A stretch of DNA of 64,000 nucleotides from Cryptomeria japonica (GCF_030272615.1 NC_081413.1:608194209-608258208); one strand, 5' to 3'. Counted from the first letter of the stretch, positions 48,734 through 60,825 are shown. The notes: generated by a model not told the origin, from the letters alone. Numbers and translations: made by a program.

Positions 48734-49119
48734 CTAAAGAATTTGTTCATGACTCAAGAGTGGCTATTTGATTGGTGAAGATTTATGCAATCTTATCAAG
48801 AATAAGAAGCACAAATGTTACATTCTAAAATGAATAAAAAATATCATAATGATGTTAGACTAGTGTTCATTTAGATATGCCTTGATCATGGAAGTTAAGA
48901 GAAACTGAACATTTATAAACAAGAAAACAAGTGGCTCCCATTCAAGGATAAGTAGAACTTAAGTTCAATTTGACAGAAAGTAAGAGTGTAAAATTTTATA
49001 TAATACAAACTTTCCACACTGTAATTGAAAATACTGCAAAATAAACAAAATATTACATTTTTTATATGAGATTAATTTTGGTTAGGGACTCACTTGCATC
49101 ACTTTCCTTCACAATACAT
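48734..49119. other. AT-rich intergenic DNA
   Basis: Nothing recognisable. It ends at the left target duplication of the next solo LTR. Confidence 0.4.
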
Positions 49120-49124
49120 TTATT

Positions 49125-50028
49125 TGTAAGGAAGTTAAGCAGTGGAACAACTTCTTACACTAACCTTGAAAGGAGGGTAATGCAAAAACTTTTACAAATT
49201 GTTACAATAGTTACAACAACTTAATAAAAATAAACATAAATAGCATGCATATCATAACATAGTGATTTACGTGGGGAAAACCCTTTTGGGAGAAAAACCC
49301 CACACTCCAAAAGCCACCCAATATATTATTTAGAAATCAATAATAGATTATAATATACTTGCAGAGCAAGTTTTTCACAAGTGTATCACCAACCAGAGAT
49401 TCAGAGGTAACTCAATAGCTATAAGACTTTTACACACAATCTTCATCTCACACACCTCATATATAGGAGATACAATACATGAAATCGTCAAATGGTATTA
49501 CAAAACCATGGGCTAAAACCACTCAATAAAGTGGCACCCGTCTTATCTCCCATCCTAAATGCCCTATGATGTGTCAAAATAAGAATCAACATGTGTACCT
49601 CCCTTTTATAGTTCATTTATGTGTTTAACGTGTTTTTATATTTCCTATTTTAGGACACCCGACTTCTAGAAGCCTTAACTTTTGAACCGGGTGTCTGATT
49701 GAAGAACCGTTTGAAGTGTCGAAAATCTCACAACATGCTCTATTCAGCTATAAATGTATATGCTGGTTATGAACACTTTTGAGCTATTTTTGAGCCTCTA
49801 AATCTCTCAAAATTGACTCTAAAACTTTCATTAACAACTTTTAAAAACAAAAACTTTAATATTTTCATATCTAGACATGATCTTGCAATGAAATTTATTT
49901 ATTAGCATGCTTATCTAGCCAATTCAAAGGTTTGAGAAAAAAAATTGGACCAAATCTTGCTCAAATGAAAAGTTATTAAAAATAGTAACCTTATGTATAT
50001 GCAAGGTTAAGACACCATTTTCCCAACA
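49125..50028 (-). repeat. Solo LTR, minus strand
   Basis: 904 bp. On the minus strand it opens TGTTGGGAAAATGGTGTC and closes ACTTCCTTACA. Perfect duplications TTATT at 49120-49124 and 50029-50033. It contains a U5-like GGGTTTTTCTCCC and GGGTTTTCCCCACG on the minus strand near 49300-49270. No internal region or primer site, so it is a recombination product. Family not assigned, probably copia. Confidence 0.88.
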
Positions 50029-50033
50029 TTATT

Positions 50034-52714
50034 GGTTCTTTGTATAAAAAAATGTAAAAGAAAACTTTTATTATTATTTTTCAATTTGTGTAGCCCGATT
50101 AGTGAGGAAGTTCTGACTACATATTATTTCTCACTTTTTGCCAATATCACTATTATAAAGATGATAACCATTCTATAATGGCTCTAAATTATTACTTCCA
50201 CCCATGCATAATATTCTTAACAAGAATAACATTAAAAAGTAATTTTATAGAACAACTTAATATTGAGTGTGAAGACAAGAGTCAGATACAATGGTGGAAT
50301 GATGGAATTAATTTTTACGCCTATTTAAATTTTAGAAATGAGAAATAAAATAATATAGAAAAAATTAAAAGTATGAATAAACGAAAAAAACTAAAAATAA
50401 CTTAAACAAAGTACAAGAAACTAAGAAAAAAATTAAAAATATAAACAAACGAAAAAAAACCTAAAAATAACTTAAACAAAGTACAAGAAGCTATTTTTTT
50501 ATAAACATGGATATTAAACTATCTCTAGCAAAAATAAAAGCTTGAGCCTTACAAAATATATCTCTTAAATCTTCTCTGCACTTGAAAGGAAGCAACTACA
50601 TAAGTGTGTGTCAATGCTAGTCTTAAATAGATACAATTAACGACCTTTTCTTGTGGGTGGGACTTAATTGACATTCAAATAAACACTTGACCACCATTAG
50701 TACAATGAGATCACAAGTTTGCTTTTCATTCAAAATTTTACATACTTCATCACACCAAATTAAAAAAAAAAAAACATAAATGCTTCAAATTAGAATTGTA
50801 TTACTAGGGGAGAGGGTCAATATGTGTGCACCTTAACTTTGTGCTTTTCAAAATCTTATATGGATATTTCAAGTTTCTCTCAATTTTGTACAACAATTTA
50901 TTTGTCAAGTTTCCTATTAAAAAAATTGTTTTCAAGTCCACATGGTCAAATATGATGCCACATCAACATCCATTATTGTGAAAGAGTCCAAAGTTGTCCC
51001 CTCCCCACAAAAAGTAAGATCAATAAGTGCACACTATGTCATGTTTAATGGCATGTTGATGTGGCATCACATGATCGATTGCTTTTTGAAATTTAGAGAA
51101 ATCTTTTTGGGGATTTAAGCATTGACATGACATTTTTAGTGTCTCATTCTAGGGCTCATTTTGTCCACCTACCACAACATGTATTGGTACCCCTATCACC
51201 TACTAGTTCCTCTCCTCGAGTTGCTTTAAAACTACATCTCTTCAAAGAAATGTCTACAATTTTGATGGATACATGTTATTCGATTCCATCAAATCATATT
51301 CATAGTTGTCCTATTAGAGAGAGGAAGAATAGCCCAACAAATTTTGACCATGCAACCGCAATTATATAAAATTACACCTTTCCTCAAAAGAATACACCTT
51401 TCCTCAAAAGAATATTATATAAAATTACATCTCTTCAAAACAATTTGTACAATTTTAATAGATTGGTTACTCTCATTTATTAGATTATATACATAGAATC
51501 GTCACGTCATTTAGAGGGAAAAAAACCCAACAAATGATAACCATGCAACACTATCAAAACATACCTTCATTTTTTTTTTCTTCTTTTTCGACTATTTTTA
51601 AAAATTTCCTTAAAAAGGGTACACACATTGTATATAACTTTTGTATGAAACATATATTCTTATTGTACAAAACAATTTTTTTTTTAACTAAACCACTAAT
51701 AACACAAATAAATTAATTTGGTAATAAAAAACAAAATAAAAATCTAATTAGGGGAAGCGTGTCAGTTATCGCTCGTGTTCCAATAACTGTGCACCCCTTG
51801 CACACCCAGGGCCCCAATTACTAACTTTAGAGAAACAAAAAAAAAAAAAAAAACTGAAGGCCCATATTAATAAATTTCTCATGTATCAATAGTTGTCTAT
51901 TTTTTAGCATATTTTTTTACCATAATTGACCCATTTATGCACCATTATTAGTACTCAAAGCACATAACTACTGGAGCATTTGTGCATCGGTATTACTAGC
52001 TTTAAGTGCACGGTTATTGGGGCATCTGTAAGCAGGTATTGGGTGACACTTTGAAATGTATACTTTTTTACCTTTGCATGCATAACGAATCCCACAACAT
52101 GCATCGTTACCACCCAAAACCCAGAACAATAGCTATAAGCACTTAACTCACATGTAGAGACAATCAAAAGAAATTGTCAAGCTCCGATGTACCGTTTAAA
52201 ATCTATGGTTACTCAAAGTTAGCTATAATAACTACTAATACGCTTCTCCTACTACACAAAACTTACATTTAATTCTATTGTCAAAAACCTATGAAGATGC
52301 AAAACTTATTTATTTATTTACCCTTGTTTTTTTAAACTTCAGTTTTCATTTTCCCTGTTAAGTTAGGCTATAGATACGGATAGTACTGCTTGTCAAGGAC
52401 ATGCAAAAATAATGGAATCTCTGATGAGAAGGCAAGCTCAATTTTCCACAAATGGGATGGGATGTACATTTTTGTAAGGCAAATCTTTTACTAATTTATT
52501 CTTCAATTGGCTACAAAAAGACATTATCAGTTGAAGGCAGCTATTGAAGGAATTTAGTTTAGTCTGTCTTATCATTGGGTCATATCAGAAAAATTCATTT
52601 TCTACAGAAAAAGACTGGCCATCATGTCAAGTAATATTTTATTGTTGAATATCAAACTCTTTCAAACACAATGTACTTACTGCACATTAAAAGACAGTCA
52701 TGTCTAATAATGTT
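50034..52714. other. Intergenic DNA, no gene recognised
   Basis: AT-rich. Small duplications at 50361-50492 and near 51373-51412 (ACACCTTTCCTCAAAAGAAT twice). 51750-52150 has several TGCAC/GTGCA and ATTGGGG blocks in both orientations without a clear element. ORFs are short and without domains. Confidence 0.4.
50361..50492. repeat. Imperfect tandem duplication, about 68 bp
   Basis: Two units, each ending AACTTAAACAAAGTACAAGAA(A/G)CT. Poly-A-rich. Confidence 0.85.
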
Positions 52715-53155
52715 TTGCCTGCTTGCTCTTCCCAGCTCACTAAACTTTTCCATTAGTTAAAGAGTTTTCAGACAAAATACTCAAAAAAACACAGGAAGAG
52801 ATTTTCTGAAGTACAAGATTTTAGACAAATTTTAATGTAAAAAGCAATTGTGGGTAATAATGTGTCGGTTGATTATGTTGCAGAAATGACGTGCAGAATA
52901 ACTTTGTATACAATTTTAGAAGGCAGACAACAGGTAACAGTAACAGATTATGTATATATGTTACAGTAGGAGATTATGTATATGTTACAGTAACAGATTA
53001 TGTATGTGTTACAGTAACAGATTATGTATATATGTTACAGTAGTAAATTATGTATTATGGGAGAACAAAAACTTGACAGCTTGGATTGTAGAGAAAGTTG
53101 GGCATTCTCTTATAAAAAAAATTGTAGTGCATAATCTTCCAAGTTAGAAATTGAA
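52715..53155. repeat. Segmental duplication, copy 1
   Basis: Shares ordered blocks with 54316-55550: 'CTCACTAA-CTTT', 'AATGTAAAAAG(C/T)AATTGT', 'GATGTGTC(G/A)GTTG(A/G)TTATGT', the 'ATTATG(G/T)(G/T)AGAACAAA' block and 'GCATAATCTTCCAA(G/A)TTAGAAATTGA'. It is shorter than copy 2, which has gained microsatellites. Nature unknown; no coding domain. Confidence 0.7.
52941..53054. repeat. Minisatellite, 24-26 bp unit, about 4.5 copies
   Basis: Units 52941-52966, 52967-52990, 52991-53014, 53015-53040 and a partial to 53054, all based on TAACAGATTATGTATATGTTACAG. Each unit has GTAAC...GTTAC ends that could pair. Not CRISPR: there are no unique spacers. Confidence 0.93.
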
Positions 53156-54315
53156 TTTTAGCTTTTGCTTTTGATTTCCAAATGACTAAGTTCAAGTTGA
53201 TAAAGATTTTGTTAGTAATTTGGAGGTGTCTATTGATTAAATCATATTTCCGTATAGATTAGAGGGTAATGAAGGTGAGTTCATCCATGTTTAATCTCTT
53301 TAGAAAGATGACATCAAGTTTGTGAATTTGTAGAGAATTTTTAACATTAACTTTTATTGAGGGGATAAAAGACCCCGAACACTCCATTACACAAATAAAC
53401 ACTTCATTGGGATTGGGAGAGGGCTTAGATATTTCATCCAAATTTAGAACTATGAACTAATTCTCACACAAAGAATCTTGTTGTTGAAGTGGAATTACTT
53501 TCTTGGAGATGTTCTCATCTAGGGATCTAGATCTTTCTTTAAAAAGGCCTAGAGAAAGATATCTAGCTCTAAGGTTAGATGATTGCTCATTGTGACCTTT
53601 CTCACTCAAGTCCATGGTTTGATATTTCCTTTGTTTTCTTAATCATTCTAGATCCTTCCTTGAGGATGACCCCCTTGTATGTTTCTAGTTTGGCTAAAGA
53701 TGAAGTTGGTAGAGATGAGTTGGCGGATGGTTAGGTTGAGGTTTGGACATACAAGAAGAGATTGATACTGGGGACTTTGGTAGCAAGGAATATTTTAGGA
53801 GATGATGGGGATGGGATGGGATGAATGGAGGTTGGGGGGAGTGAGAAACAAGGTTCGATGGAGATGAGTCATGAGGAGGCAAATAAAATTGGCAAAAGGA
53901 TTAGAGTTTGCTATAAGGATATAATTTTTTTTTTGTTTTATAAATAGATTACTTTCTTATCAAATACTCCTCGTTATGAAAATAAAAATAGAATTTTGGT
54001 TTGTTCAAATAGATTAAAATCAAAACCTATTTTTACTATTTTAAGAGAATCAAGTAAAGATAGAATCAATTCAATTTCTACACAAGCCCTAGGGTGCACT
54101 CAAAGACTTCAAAATTTGTCAACACTATTTTTTTTTTGGCTGTCTCTATTTTGGCTCCAAAACAAACCTTCCGTGCAGCGTGTTAGCGATAGGTTAGTCA
54201 ATCGCAACCGTTAAATACAAAATCAACGGTGTAAAACGCGCGACTAACACGTGTGTTAGTCAATCTGTACTGTCGTTTTGAAACCAGAATAGACGCGTCC
54301 ATTTTTTTGGACTAG
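53156..54315. other. Intergenic DNA between the duplicated segments
   Basis: The minus strand from 53900 to 53250 is unusually free of stops in pieces (Pro/Ser-rich, then M-D-E-I-S-K-P-S-P-N-P-N-E-V) and may be a decayed LINE ORF1/2 linker, but no diagnostic motif is present. The plus strand shows nothing. Confidence 0.3.
54242..54261. repeat. Short inverted repeat around an ACACGTGT core
   Basis: GACTAACAC-GT-GTGTTAGTC, 9-bp arms, in a patch with more CG than its surroundings (54170-54300). GTTAGTCAATC occurs twice (54194, 54255). Possibly a relic of a small DNA transposon terminus or a G-box; not decidable. Confidence 0.5.
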
Positions 54316-54947
54316 GTTTCCATGCCTGCTCAGATTCCCAACTCACTAAGCTTTGCTGTCAGTTAAAGACTTTCAGAAAAAATAAAAATAAAAAAATAAA
54401 ATAGGTACAGGACGATGTTTATTGAAGTACATGCAGGTAGTCTAAGAAATTAATGTAAAAAGTAATTGTCGGCAATGATGTGTCAGTTGGTTATGTCGCT
54501 TGTATTGCAGAGGTTATGTAAAAGAATAACTTGCTAAACAATTTTAAAGGCAGATTATATTTTACAGTATAGTTTATTAAGAGTAGATAGTTTATTTGAA
54601 TATTTGTGATAATGGTTTAAGTTGTCAGTTGGGATTGAAAATAATTGATTATTTCAATCTTAAGTTTATCATAATTTTTCAGCCTTTCTTTTGAAATCTT
54701 ATTGATTTTTGACAGGTACAGAAGCATATCAGGAAAAAAGACTTTGCATGGTCATTTTGTCGGTGGAAATATAACATAAATAATAGATTTACATGTAAGT
54801 ATTTATATGTACATTAAAAGACATTGATGAAAGTGTATCAATATATTATTTTGTGAGCAATGCAGCTGTGTTTTCAGTTTAATCTTTTGTTAAATACAGT
54901 AGGGAGCATGATTATAGATATGTTTAATAGTCATTATATTATGGTAG

Positions 54948-55032
<85 letters not shown>

Positions 55033-55550
55033 ATTATTATTATTATTATTAAAAAATATATTAATCATTAAATCATTTTACCAATGTAAAACATGAGTAA
55101 TCTTATATTTAAGATTACAAAGCTATTTTTTATAAATATTTATGTGTTTAATATAATTTAATATTACAAGACTAATAACTATTTTAAAAAATATTCATTC
55201 CTATAAAACAATTTAATAATAAAAAAGCTAATAGTTATTGTCTAACGAATTGAGAGTTATTTGATCAGTGGTTTAATCATTAAAAACTATTGGTAACGGA
55301 TCATATACCTATTTTTTAAAATATAAAATATTAATTTCACAGGTGGTGAAAAGGCTAAAATGATGATGATTTTTTCTTTTTAAACTCCTTAGCAATGCTA
55401 GAAATGGTCTGACGGCTTGGAAACAAGTTTCGACCGTCATGACACAAAACAACGCTCTCCCATCACGTTTTTGGTAACAAAGATAGTAAAGAAAGTAAGA
55501 CATTCTCCTACAATAATTTTGTAGAGCATAATCTTCCAAATTAGAAATTG
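54316..55550. repeat. Segmental duplication, copy 2
   Basis: Diverged copy of 52715-53155 interrupted by the AT/ATT microsatellite and other AT-rich insertions. The final shared block is GCATAATCTTCCAAATTAGA at 55527-55546. Confidence 0.65.
54952..55050. repeat. AT microsatellite running into an ATT microsatellite
   Basis: About 38 AT units to 55028, then eight ATT units to about 55050. Compound microsatellite. Confidence 0.97.
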
Positions 55551-55849
55551 AGTTCCTTATTTTTTATTTTTTTTTCAAATGGCTACACTGGAAAAAAAAT
55601 ATGTTGTTAATTTGAATGCTTCTTGTCATACAAAGAAATTTATTTGACGAAGATTGAAACTTGTCTTTTAGTTTATCGATGAACCACTTCCATATTTAGA
55701 CATGAGATTGCAAGATATCTTGAAATTTTACAATGTTTGAGGAATTTTTATTGTGGGGGTATCCATGAAGGTGCAAGTCAGCAAAAGCCAACACAAATTT
55801 AGTTTTATTAAGAGAGAGATGAGAGTTAATTGTTAAGAAAAACATCCAA

Positions 55850-57117
55850 GGTATTATGTGTCTCTCCTAGAAGGAATCCTAAATATATAACTTAAACTAT
55901 CATCAACAAAGTGAGAACTAAGAACCATTTCATTGCTAGGTAGAGAAATTGCATGGATGAGATTCTAATGCATGGTTTAGAAGTATCCAAGAGAATAGAT
56001 AGTGAGAACATAATGGAATGGGAACAAAGGATACCCTTGTCTTGTTGGCCTTTGAAGACAATAGATAGTGTTGGATCCATTAATAACTATCTAGGCATTA
56101 ACACCAATAATGGGGAGTTGAATATAGGAAATAAGTTTGTAATGAAAGCTCAACCATTAATGATTGTTTTAGATTAACTAGGTCATATTATTCTATCTTA
56201 TTCATTTTCAAAATCCAATTTGATTAGGAGAATAGTTTATCCCATTTGTTGAGACTATTCAACTATTTCCTAATAAAGCACAATGTTGTCTAATATATAT
56301 CCCCCTCTTAAAAGTTGTTTGTTTAGGCCTTCTAATTTCTTAAGCCATGAGTTTATTTTTTAGCTATGGCTTTGGCAAGAATATTATAGGAGGTATAAGA
56401 AGCATAATAAGTCTCCAACGTGAGACATTATTTTACTTTAGGAAATAACTCTATCAACCTTTAATTGGTGGAATGACCAAAGGATCCCATTGTTAAGGCG
56501 TATTTGTAAACCTCATAGAAGTCCTCCCACATAAAAGGTCACATAGTTTTGTAGAATTTTGCAAGGAGGTTGTCTACGCTTAGAGGGGCTTTTAGAGTTA
56601 GTCAATTGCTTCAAGGAAAAATGAAACTTCTCAAGGGTGAATCGACAATCAAAGTACATATTTTGGTCAACTTTAATCTTCTTAGATATGCAAGTGCCTA
56701 TAGATTCCCTGATTAAGTCTTAAATTCAATATCCTCCATTTGGGTCAATAAACAACTATTTGTAATGTTACAAGAAAATGGATTTAATATCTCACTACAC
56801 CTCTTAGTCATTACTAGAGATTTTCCTCTCCTAATAATATTTATGTTTGAAAGAGTTGAATAATAATTTATTTCACGTATCTCCTTCATTCATCCAATGC
56901 ATCTTAGCTCTTAATTGAGCTCCTCTACCACAATAAATTTCAAGTCTTCTAATTTTTATTCTAATAGAAGCAAAAGCTTGTTGTAAGGACCTATCAATAG
57001 ATGTTGAAATTGTAAGAAACCATTTTTTTTCAATTGGCCCTTAAGATTGTTTCCATTCTATATATATTTCTAATGTTAGAAAAATGGTGTCTCAACCTTG
57101 CAATAATAAAAAGGTAT
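55850..57117 (-). pseudogene. LINE ORF2 reverse transcriptase relic
   Basis: Read on the minus strand in mixed frames, the order of motifs is that of a plant L1-type RT: F-Y-K-T-M and K-Y-A-L-T-M-G-S-F near 56530-56450, then Y-N-I-L-A-K-A-I-A-K-K (about 56370), then I-L-D-N-I-V-L-Y (about 56290), K-L-D-F-E-N-E (about 56215, normally L-D-F-E-K-A-Y-D-R). After these come I-N-G-S-N-T-I-Y-C-L-Q-R-P-T-R-Q-G-Y-P-L (about 56080-56025, normally R-Q-G-C-P-L-S-P) and S-S-H-F-V-D-D-S-L (about 55920), the catalytic x-D-D box. Many stops and frameshifts. The 5' side is cut by LTR-like DNA at 57118. Confidence 0.8.
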
Positions 57118-57640
57118 TGTTGGTACGTGAACGACGGGGATTTGGGGGCAGCACCCTCGACTATGGGGGGTTGCAATGGGATTATCATTGTGGATCCTGG
57201 TCGTTTATCATTAGGTCATAGATCTAACGATGGATATTTTGTGCACTTTATTTTCCCTAGAAGGTAACCCTATATTATGAGGGCATTGTATTATGGCTAA
57301 GTATTGTGACGTATTTGAAGAGTCTAATAGTTGTTTAGTCACCTCTAGATCTTTGTTGGTGATACTCCTATGAGAAGGTTTCTTTGCAAGTATATTATAA
57401 CTTGTTGTTGATTTCTAAATAATCTATTGGGCAACTTTTGGAGTGTGGGTTTTTTCTCTCGAAAGGATTTTCCCCACATAAATTACTGTATATCGGTATG
57501 CATTCTATTATTGTGTATTTTTGTTAAGTTTTCTTCTTATTGTAATATTTTAGGTAGAAAGTTCAATAATTACTTGAATAAGTCCACCATTTTATCCAAC
57601 TCCCATCTTGGTTAGGTCTAGGAACATCATTTGAAATAAT
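57118..57640 (+). repeat. Copia-type LTR fragment
   Basis: TGTTGGTACGTGAACG, then a 'GGGGGCAGCACCCTCGACTA' patch and 'TTTTTTCTCTCGAAAGGATT' followed by CCCCACATAAATT, a layout I associate with R-U5 regions of plant copia LTRs (Ale/Retrofit type). The right boundary and duplications were not found, and very little U3 is present. Confidence 0.45.
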
Positions 57641-57960
57641 GATCAAGTAGGAAAACCGTGATAATTGAAGTGGGAAGTTTTTGTGTTTGTGGGAGGGTGT
57701 TGGGGTATGAGGAATAGGTAGAAGCGTGATAGGTCAAAGGAGGTATTCTAAGAGAGACAAGAATCAAATCTAATTAAATAAGGATGTTTTGTATAGAGGG
57801 GGAAATGTAAAGAGAACCAAAAAAGTAAAATCTTTAGTGAAAATTAGTTTCCTTAATTCAACTCTTAATTTGGACCAAGTCAACCAATGTTGATTGTGAG
57901 ATTATTTTTTTGTCTTAGATAGGGTCAAAAGTACCCATGGTATTTTTTCTTAGGATTGAG
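57641..57960. other. Intergenic DNA between LTR fragments
   Basis: No ORF or repeat that I can name. Confidence 0.35.
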
Positions 57961-58560
57961 ATGTAGTACCCTACTCGTTTGGACTCATATTTTATTCTTG
58001 TTGTTTTCAATGGATACATTACCATGTTTTGTTATTCAAACTTGTATGACATTATTTCATGCTTTATCTAGATATGAAATGCTTAACTTGTTTATAGTAT
58101 TTCAGTACTTGTGATTTATGGCATTTTATGGATTATTGCTATGTACTGACACTGTACTTTATCTATGCAATGTATGTTGTGTGTCTGCGAGTGTATTGGA
58201 TGCAAGGAGATGATTTTCCTTCACTCATTTTGGTGAGATAGGGAACGTCACGATTCTCCTTCATCAGTGTGTATGCAGTGTTTTCTATATTGTATATATG
58301 CATGTGTGGTTCGGTGATGCAGGATATTGTAGGTACAAGTACCGGGTAGGTATGGGGTACCGTCTCCAACTGGCTTCACAGGACTAAGCGTGCCTTATAT
58401 TTTCCGATGGAAGTGGAGGAGATAGTAGTTGACCCTATTTTGTTCAGTTACACTCGGGTGAGTGTCATCAATTAGTCGTCCTGTCAGTCGTTGACCTTCG
58501 TATTTTGTTGATTGACCTTTTTTGAGAAATCGCTTGATGTTTGCTCAGTTTGCGTGTTTA
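57961..58560 (+). repeat. LTR-like repeat related to 3360-4061
   Basis: Opens TGTAGTACCCTACTCG (the minus-strand relative opens TGTAGTGTCGCTCC). 58310-58400 contains GATGCAGGATATTGTAGGTAC, a palindromic GGTAC pair and CTTCACAGGACTAAGCG as in the relative. End not determined. Confidence 0.35.
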
Positions 58561-59222
58561 AGTGATTTTAATTATTGCATGTTATTGATAATTGTTACGT
58601 TTATTTCGTCTATATGAGGGATAAGTAGTTTGATATTTGGAAGAAAAAGAGTTAAGTGATCTAGCGACTTAATGTTGTTTACAAAGGATGAGTTAATATC
58701 TTGGTATAAGTAGATGTGATTTCATTAATGAATGTTGTGTTTACAAATATATGAATTTAATATGCATGATAGTTCGATAATTGCGACTTGATCGTTTGAG
58801 TATATATAAATATATTATATACACGGGGGCGACTATCAATTATATGTAGTTATTTGAAATAAAGCTTAAGTGAATGAACTATCATTAGACAATATCGTCA
58901 ATTTGAACTATTATGTTTTTGTATATGCATGTATATAATTAGAATTATAAATATTTCATATTTAATAAACTTTTCGAACGTGTAATATACATAATTCAAT
59001 TGTTTGAATATATATATGAAAAACCATTAATTATAAATATTGGAAACCAAAATATATATTTACAAATATAATTTGCTAAGAAGGATTAAAATTTAAAAAT
59101 TTATATTAATTAAAGTCATTAATTAATTATTAAAAATATAATAATGAAATTAAAATAAAACAAATAAAACAAATTTTAAAAAGGTAATGGCGGGTTTTAA
59201 GTTTAAGTAAACTAATAATTAT
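58561..59222. other. AT-rich intergenic DNA
   Basis: Very AT-rich with TATATA clusters at 58801-59060. No gene seen. Confidence 0.4.
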
Positions 59223-59248
59223 GGTGGTCGATAGTCATATCGACCACC
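59223..59248. repeat. Perfect 10-bp hairpin
   Basis: GGTGGTCGAT, loop AGTCAT, ATCGACCACC. Followed at once by CCCCTTAATAAAGGGAGGGG, which can form a second stem. Confidence 0.85.
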
Positions 59249-59800
59249 CCCCTTAATAAAGGGAGGGGTCGGTATTACCACTGACCACCCTCCTCCCTTT
59301 CATTATACACACCTCCTCCCATTTTAAATAAAGGCATCTCCACATGCAGCGGACAACGACACCCCTCCTCCCTTTTTATGAAACATACTCCACGTTGCAA
59401 GTTGAAACTTTGATGGATAATGTTGTCCCAATCACCACGTAGCAGATCCAATACAGTAGTGGGCAAGTTTAAAGGTAAGTTGTTTGAATTAAGGTAGGCG
59501 TAGTTTAGGGGAAGTAGACACCACCGACTACCCCTCCTCCCATTTAAATAAAAGTTACACCACATGGAGATAAACATCAACCCAACTATTATAACATAAA
59601 CCCACGTAGCTGCTATTATTAAGGAATGTAAGTCAATGTTGACTATTCCATGTATGGAAGGGATGGAGTCCGTGTCACTTCCTATTATCCACCCAAAACT
59701 CACCTTCTCACACGTTGGTACTACTTGTAAAGCGGAAAAATCGAACCCTAGTCGTTCTCCCCTCCCCAACTCCGAGGAGAGAGAAGGGAGAGTCACTAGG
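59249..59800. other. Region with dispersed CCTCCTCCC repeats
   Basis: Three variants of 'CCCTCCTCCC(A/T)TTTAAATAAA' with a nearby CCACATG occur at about 59310, 59358 and 59525. A 173-aa antisense ORF (59275-59796) covers it but has no domain and mirrors the repeats, so it is not called. Could be the far end of the adjoining LTR or an older insertion. Confidence 0.35.
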
Positions 59801-60600
59801 GTTGATGGTTTTCACTTAGGAGAGACTTTACATTCAAAAGAGGGGTTGAAACCCACAAGATCCAATCCCACGCAATGCAAGATTGGATTCTAAATGAGTT
59901 TCAAGGGTTGTGATAGCAAGGATACCCTCTTTTGTAAAGAATGTAGATAGAAAGATTGAACAAGGAATGCATGTAGAAGCAAGAAAGATTCACTTATAAA
60001 TAGAGATAGGGATATGATATGAAGCTGCGGACCTGGAATTAGCAATAAAATGTCGAGACGGCGCTGTCCTACAAATTTGAGCAAAAGTTGACGGGACGAT
60101 GGCGCCCGGCGTGCACACGATCCTCCGAAAAATCCGCGAAACGAAGGGGGATCTGTTCGTCTCTGCACAAGGATTCCAGATCTTCAATTTCAGCTGCGTA
60201 CCTGCAACCTACACACATAAAAGCGAAGACGATTGGGGGGTTAGGGATTAGGGGTTTGCCCTTAGGTCAAACCCCGGTTTTGGAATTAACCAAGAAATGA
60301 GAAATGTTGTAAATGTAAATGACTGTAATGTAAAACAAGTACTAGTACCTTGTTGTAAGGATGTTTGTATCCTTATATGCGAAGGTATAGATGTTGTTGT
60401 TTGTTGTATGTTATATGTTGTAGCATGTGATCTCCTCTTCAATGGTTGAATCCTTGTCTTGAATGCAACACCTAGCCTTGAATGGAGACTTAGAATGATC
60501 AATTGCTTGAAGGAATGCTTGAATGCTTGAATGTTTGAATATCGTTTTCGCCTCTTGTACACATATGTCCTTCCTCCTTAAAATGGGAGAGGAAATGTAG

Positions 60601-60608
60601 TTTATATA
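60601..60608 (-). promoter_or_regulatory. TATA box of the Tat-like LTR
   Basis: TATATAAA on the minus strand (AAGTATATAAACTAC), about 390 bp into the LTR and followed by a pyrimidine-rich leader. A normal position for an LTR promoter. Confidence 0.6.
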
Positions 60609-60732
60609 CTTGCCAATTAGGGTTGATAGACTGATTTTCCCGACCTTAGGCCGACCAGGAAATGTTATTTTCCAAATTGCAAACAAAAAGGCCCGAAGTC
60701 CCATAGGAGACCGGGCCCAAAATAGGGCCAGG

Positions 60733-60825
60733 GACCAGGGCGCTGGGCGCCATGGTCTTGGGGGACCAGGGCGCTGGGCGCCCTCGTCCTGAAAGACCAG
60801 GGCACTGGGCGCTCTGGTCCCACCT
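60733..60825. repeat. Three GC-rich 31-bp tandem units in U3
   Basis: Units start at 60733, 60764 and 60795 with GACCAGGGC(G/A)CTGGGCGC. Each contains GGCGC and GCGCC/GCGCT pairs able to fold. Located upstream of the TATA box in element sense. Confidence 0.93.

Noticed and set aside
52941-53054. Possible CRISPR-like array
   Set aside because: Units are contiguous and lack unique spacers, and all other content is eukaryotic. It is a minisatellite.
53694-53882. Pro/Ser/His-rich minus-strand ORF as a possible host gene exon
   Set aside because: No splice context, no domain, and the surroundings look like LINE decay. Left as unclassified DNA.
59275-59796. 173-aa antisense ORF
   Set aside because: Made of reading through dispersed CCTCCTCCC repeats. 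No motif, and no start or neighbour context that supports it.
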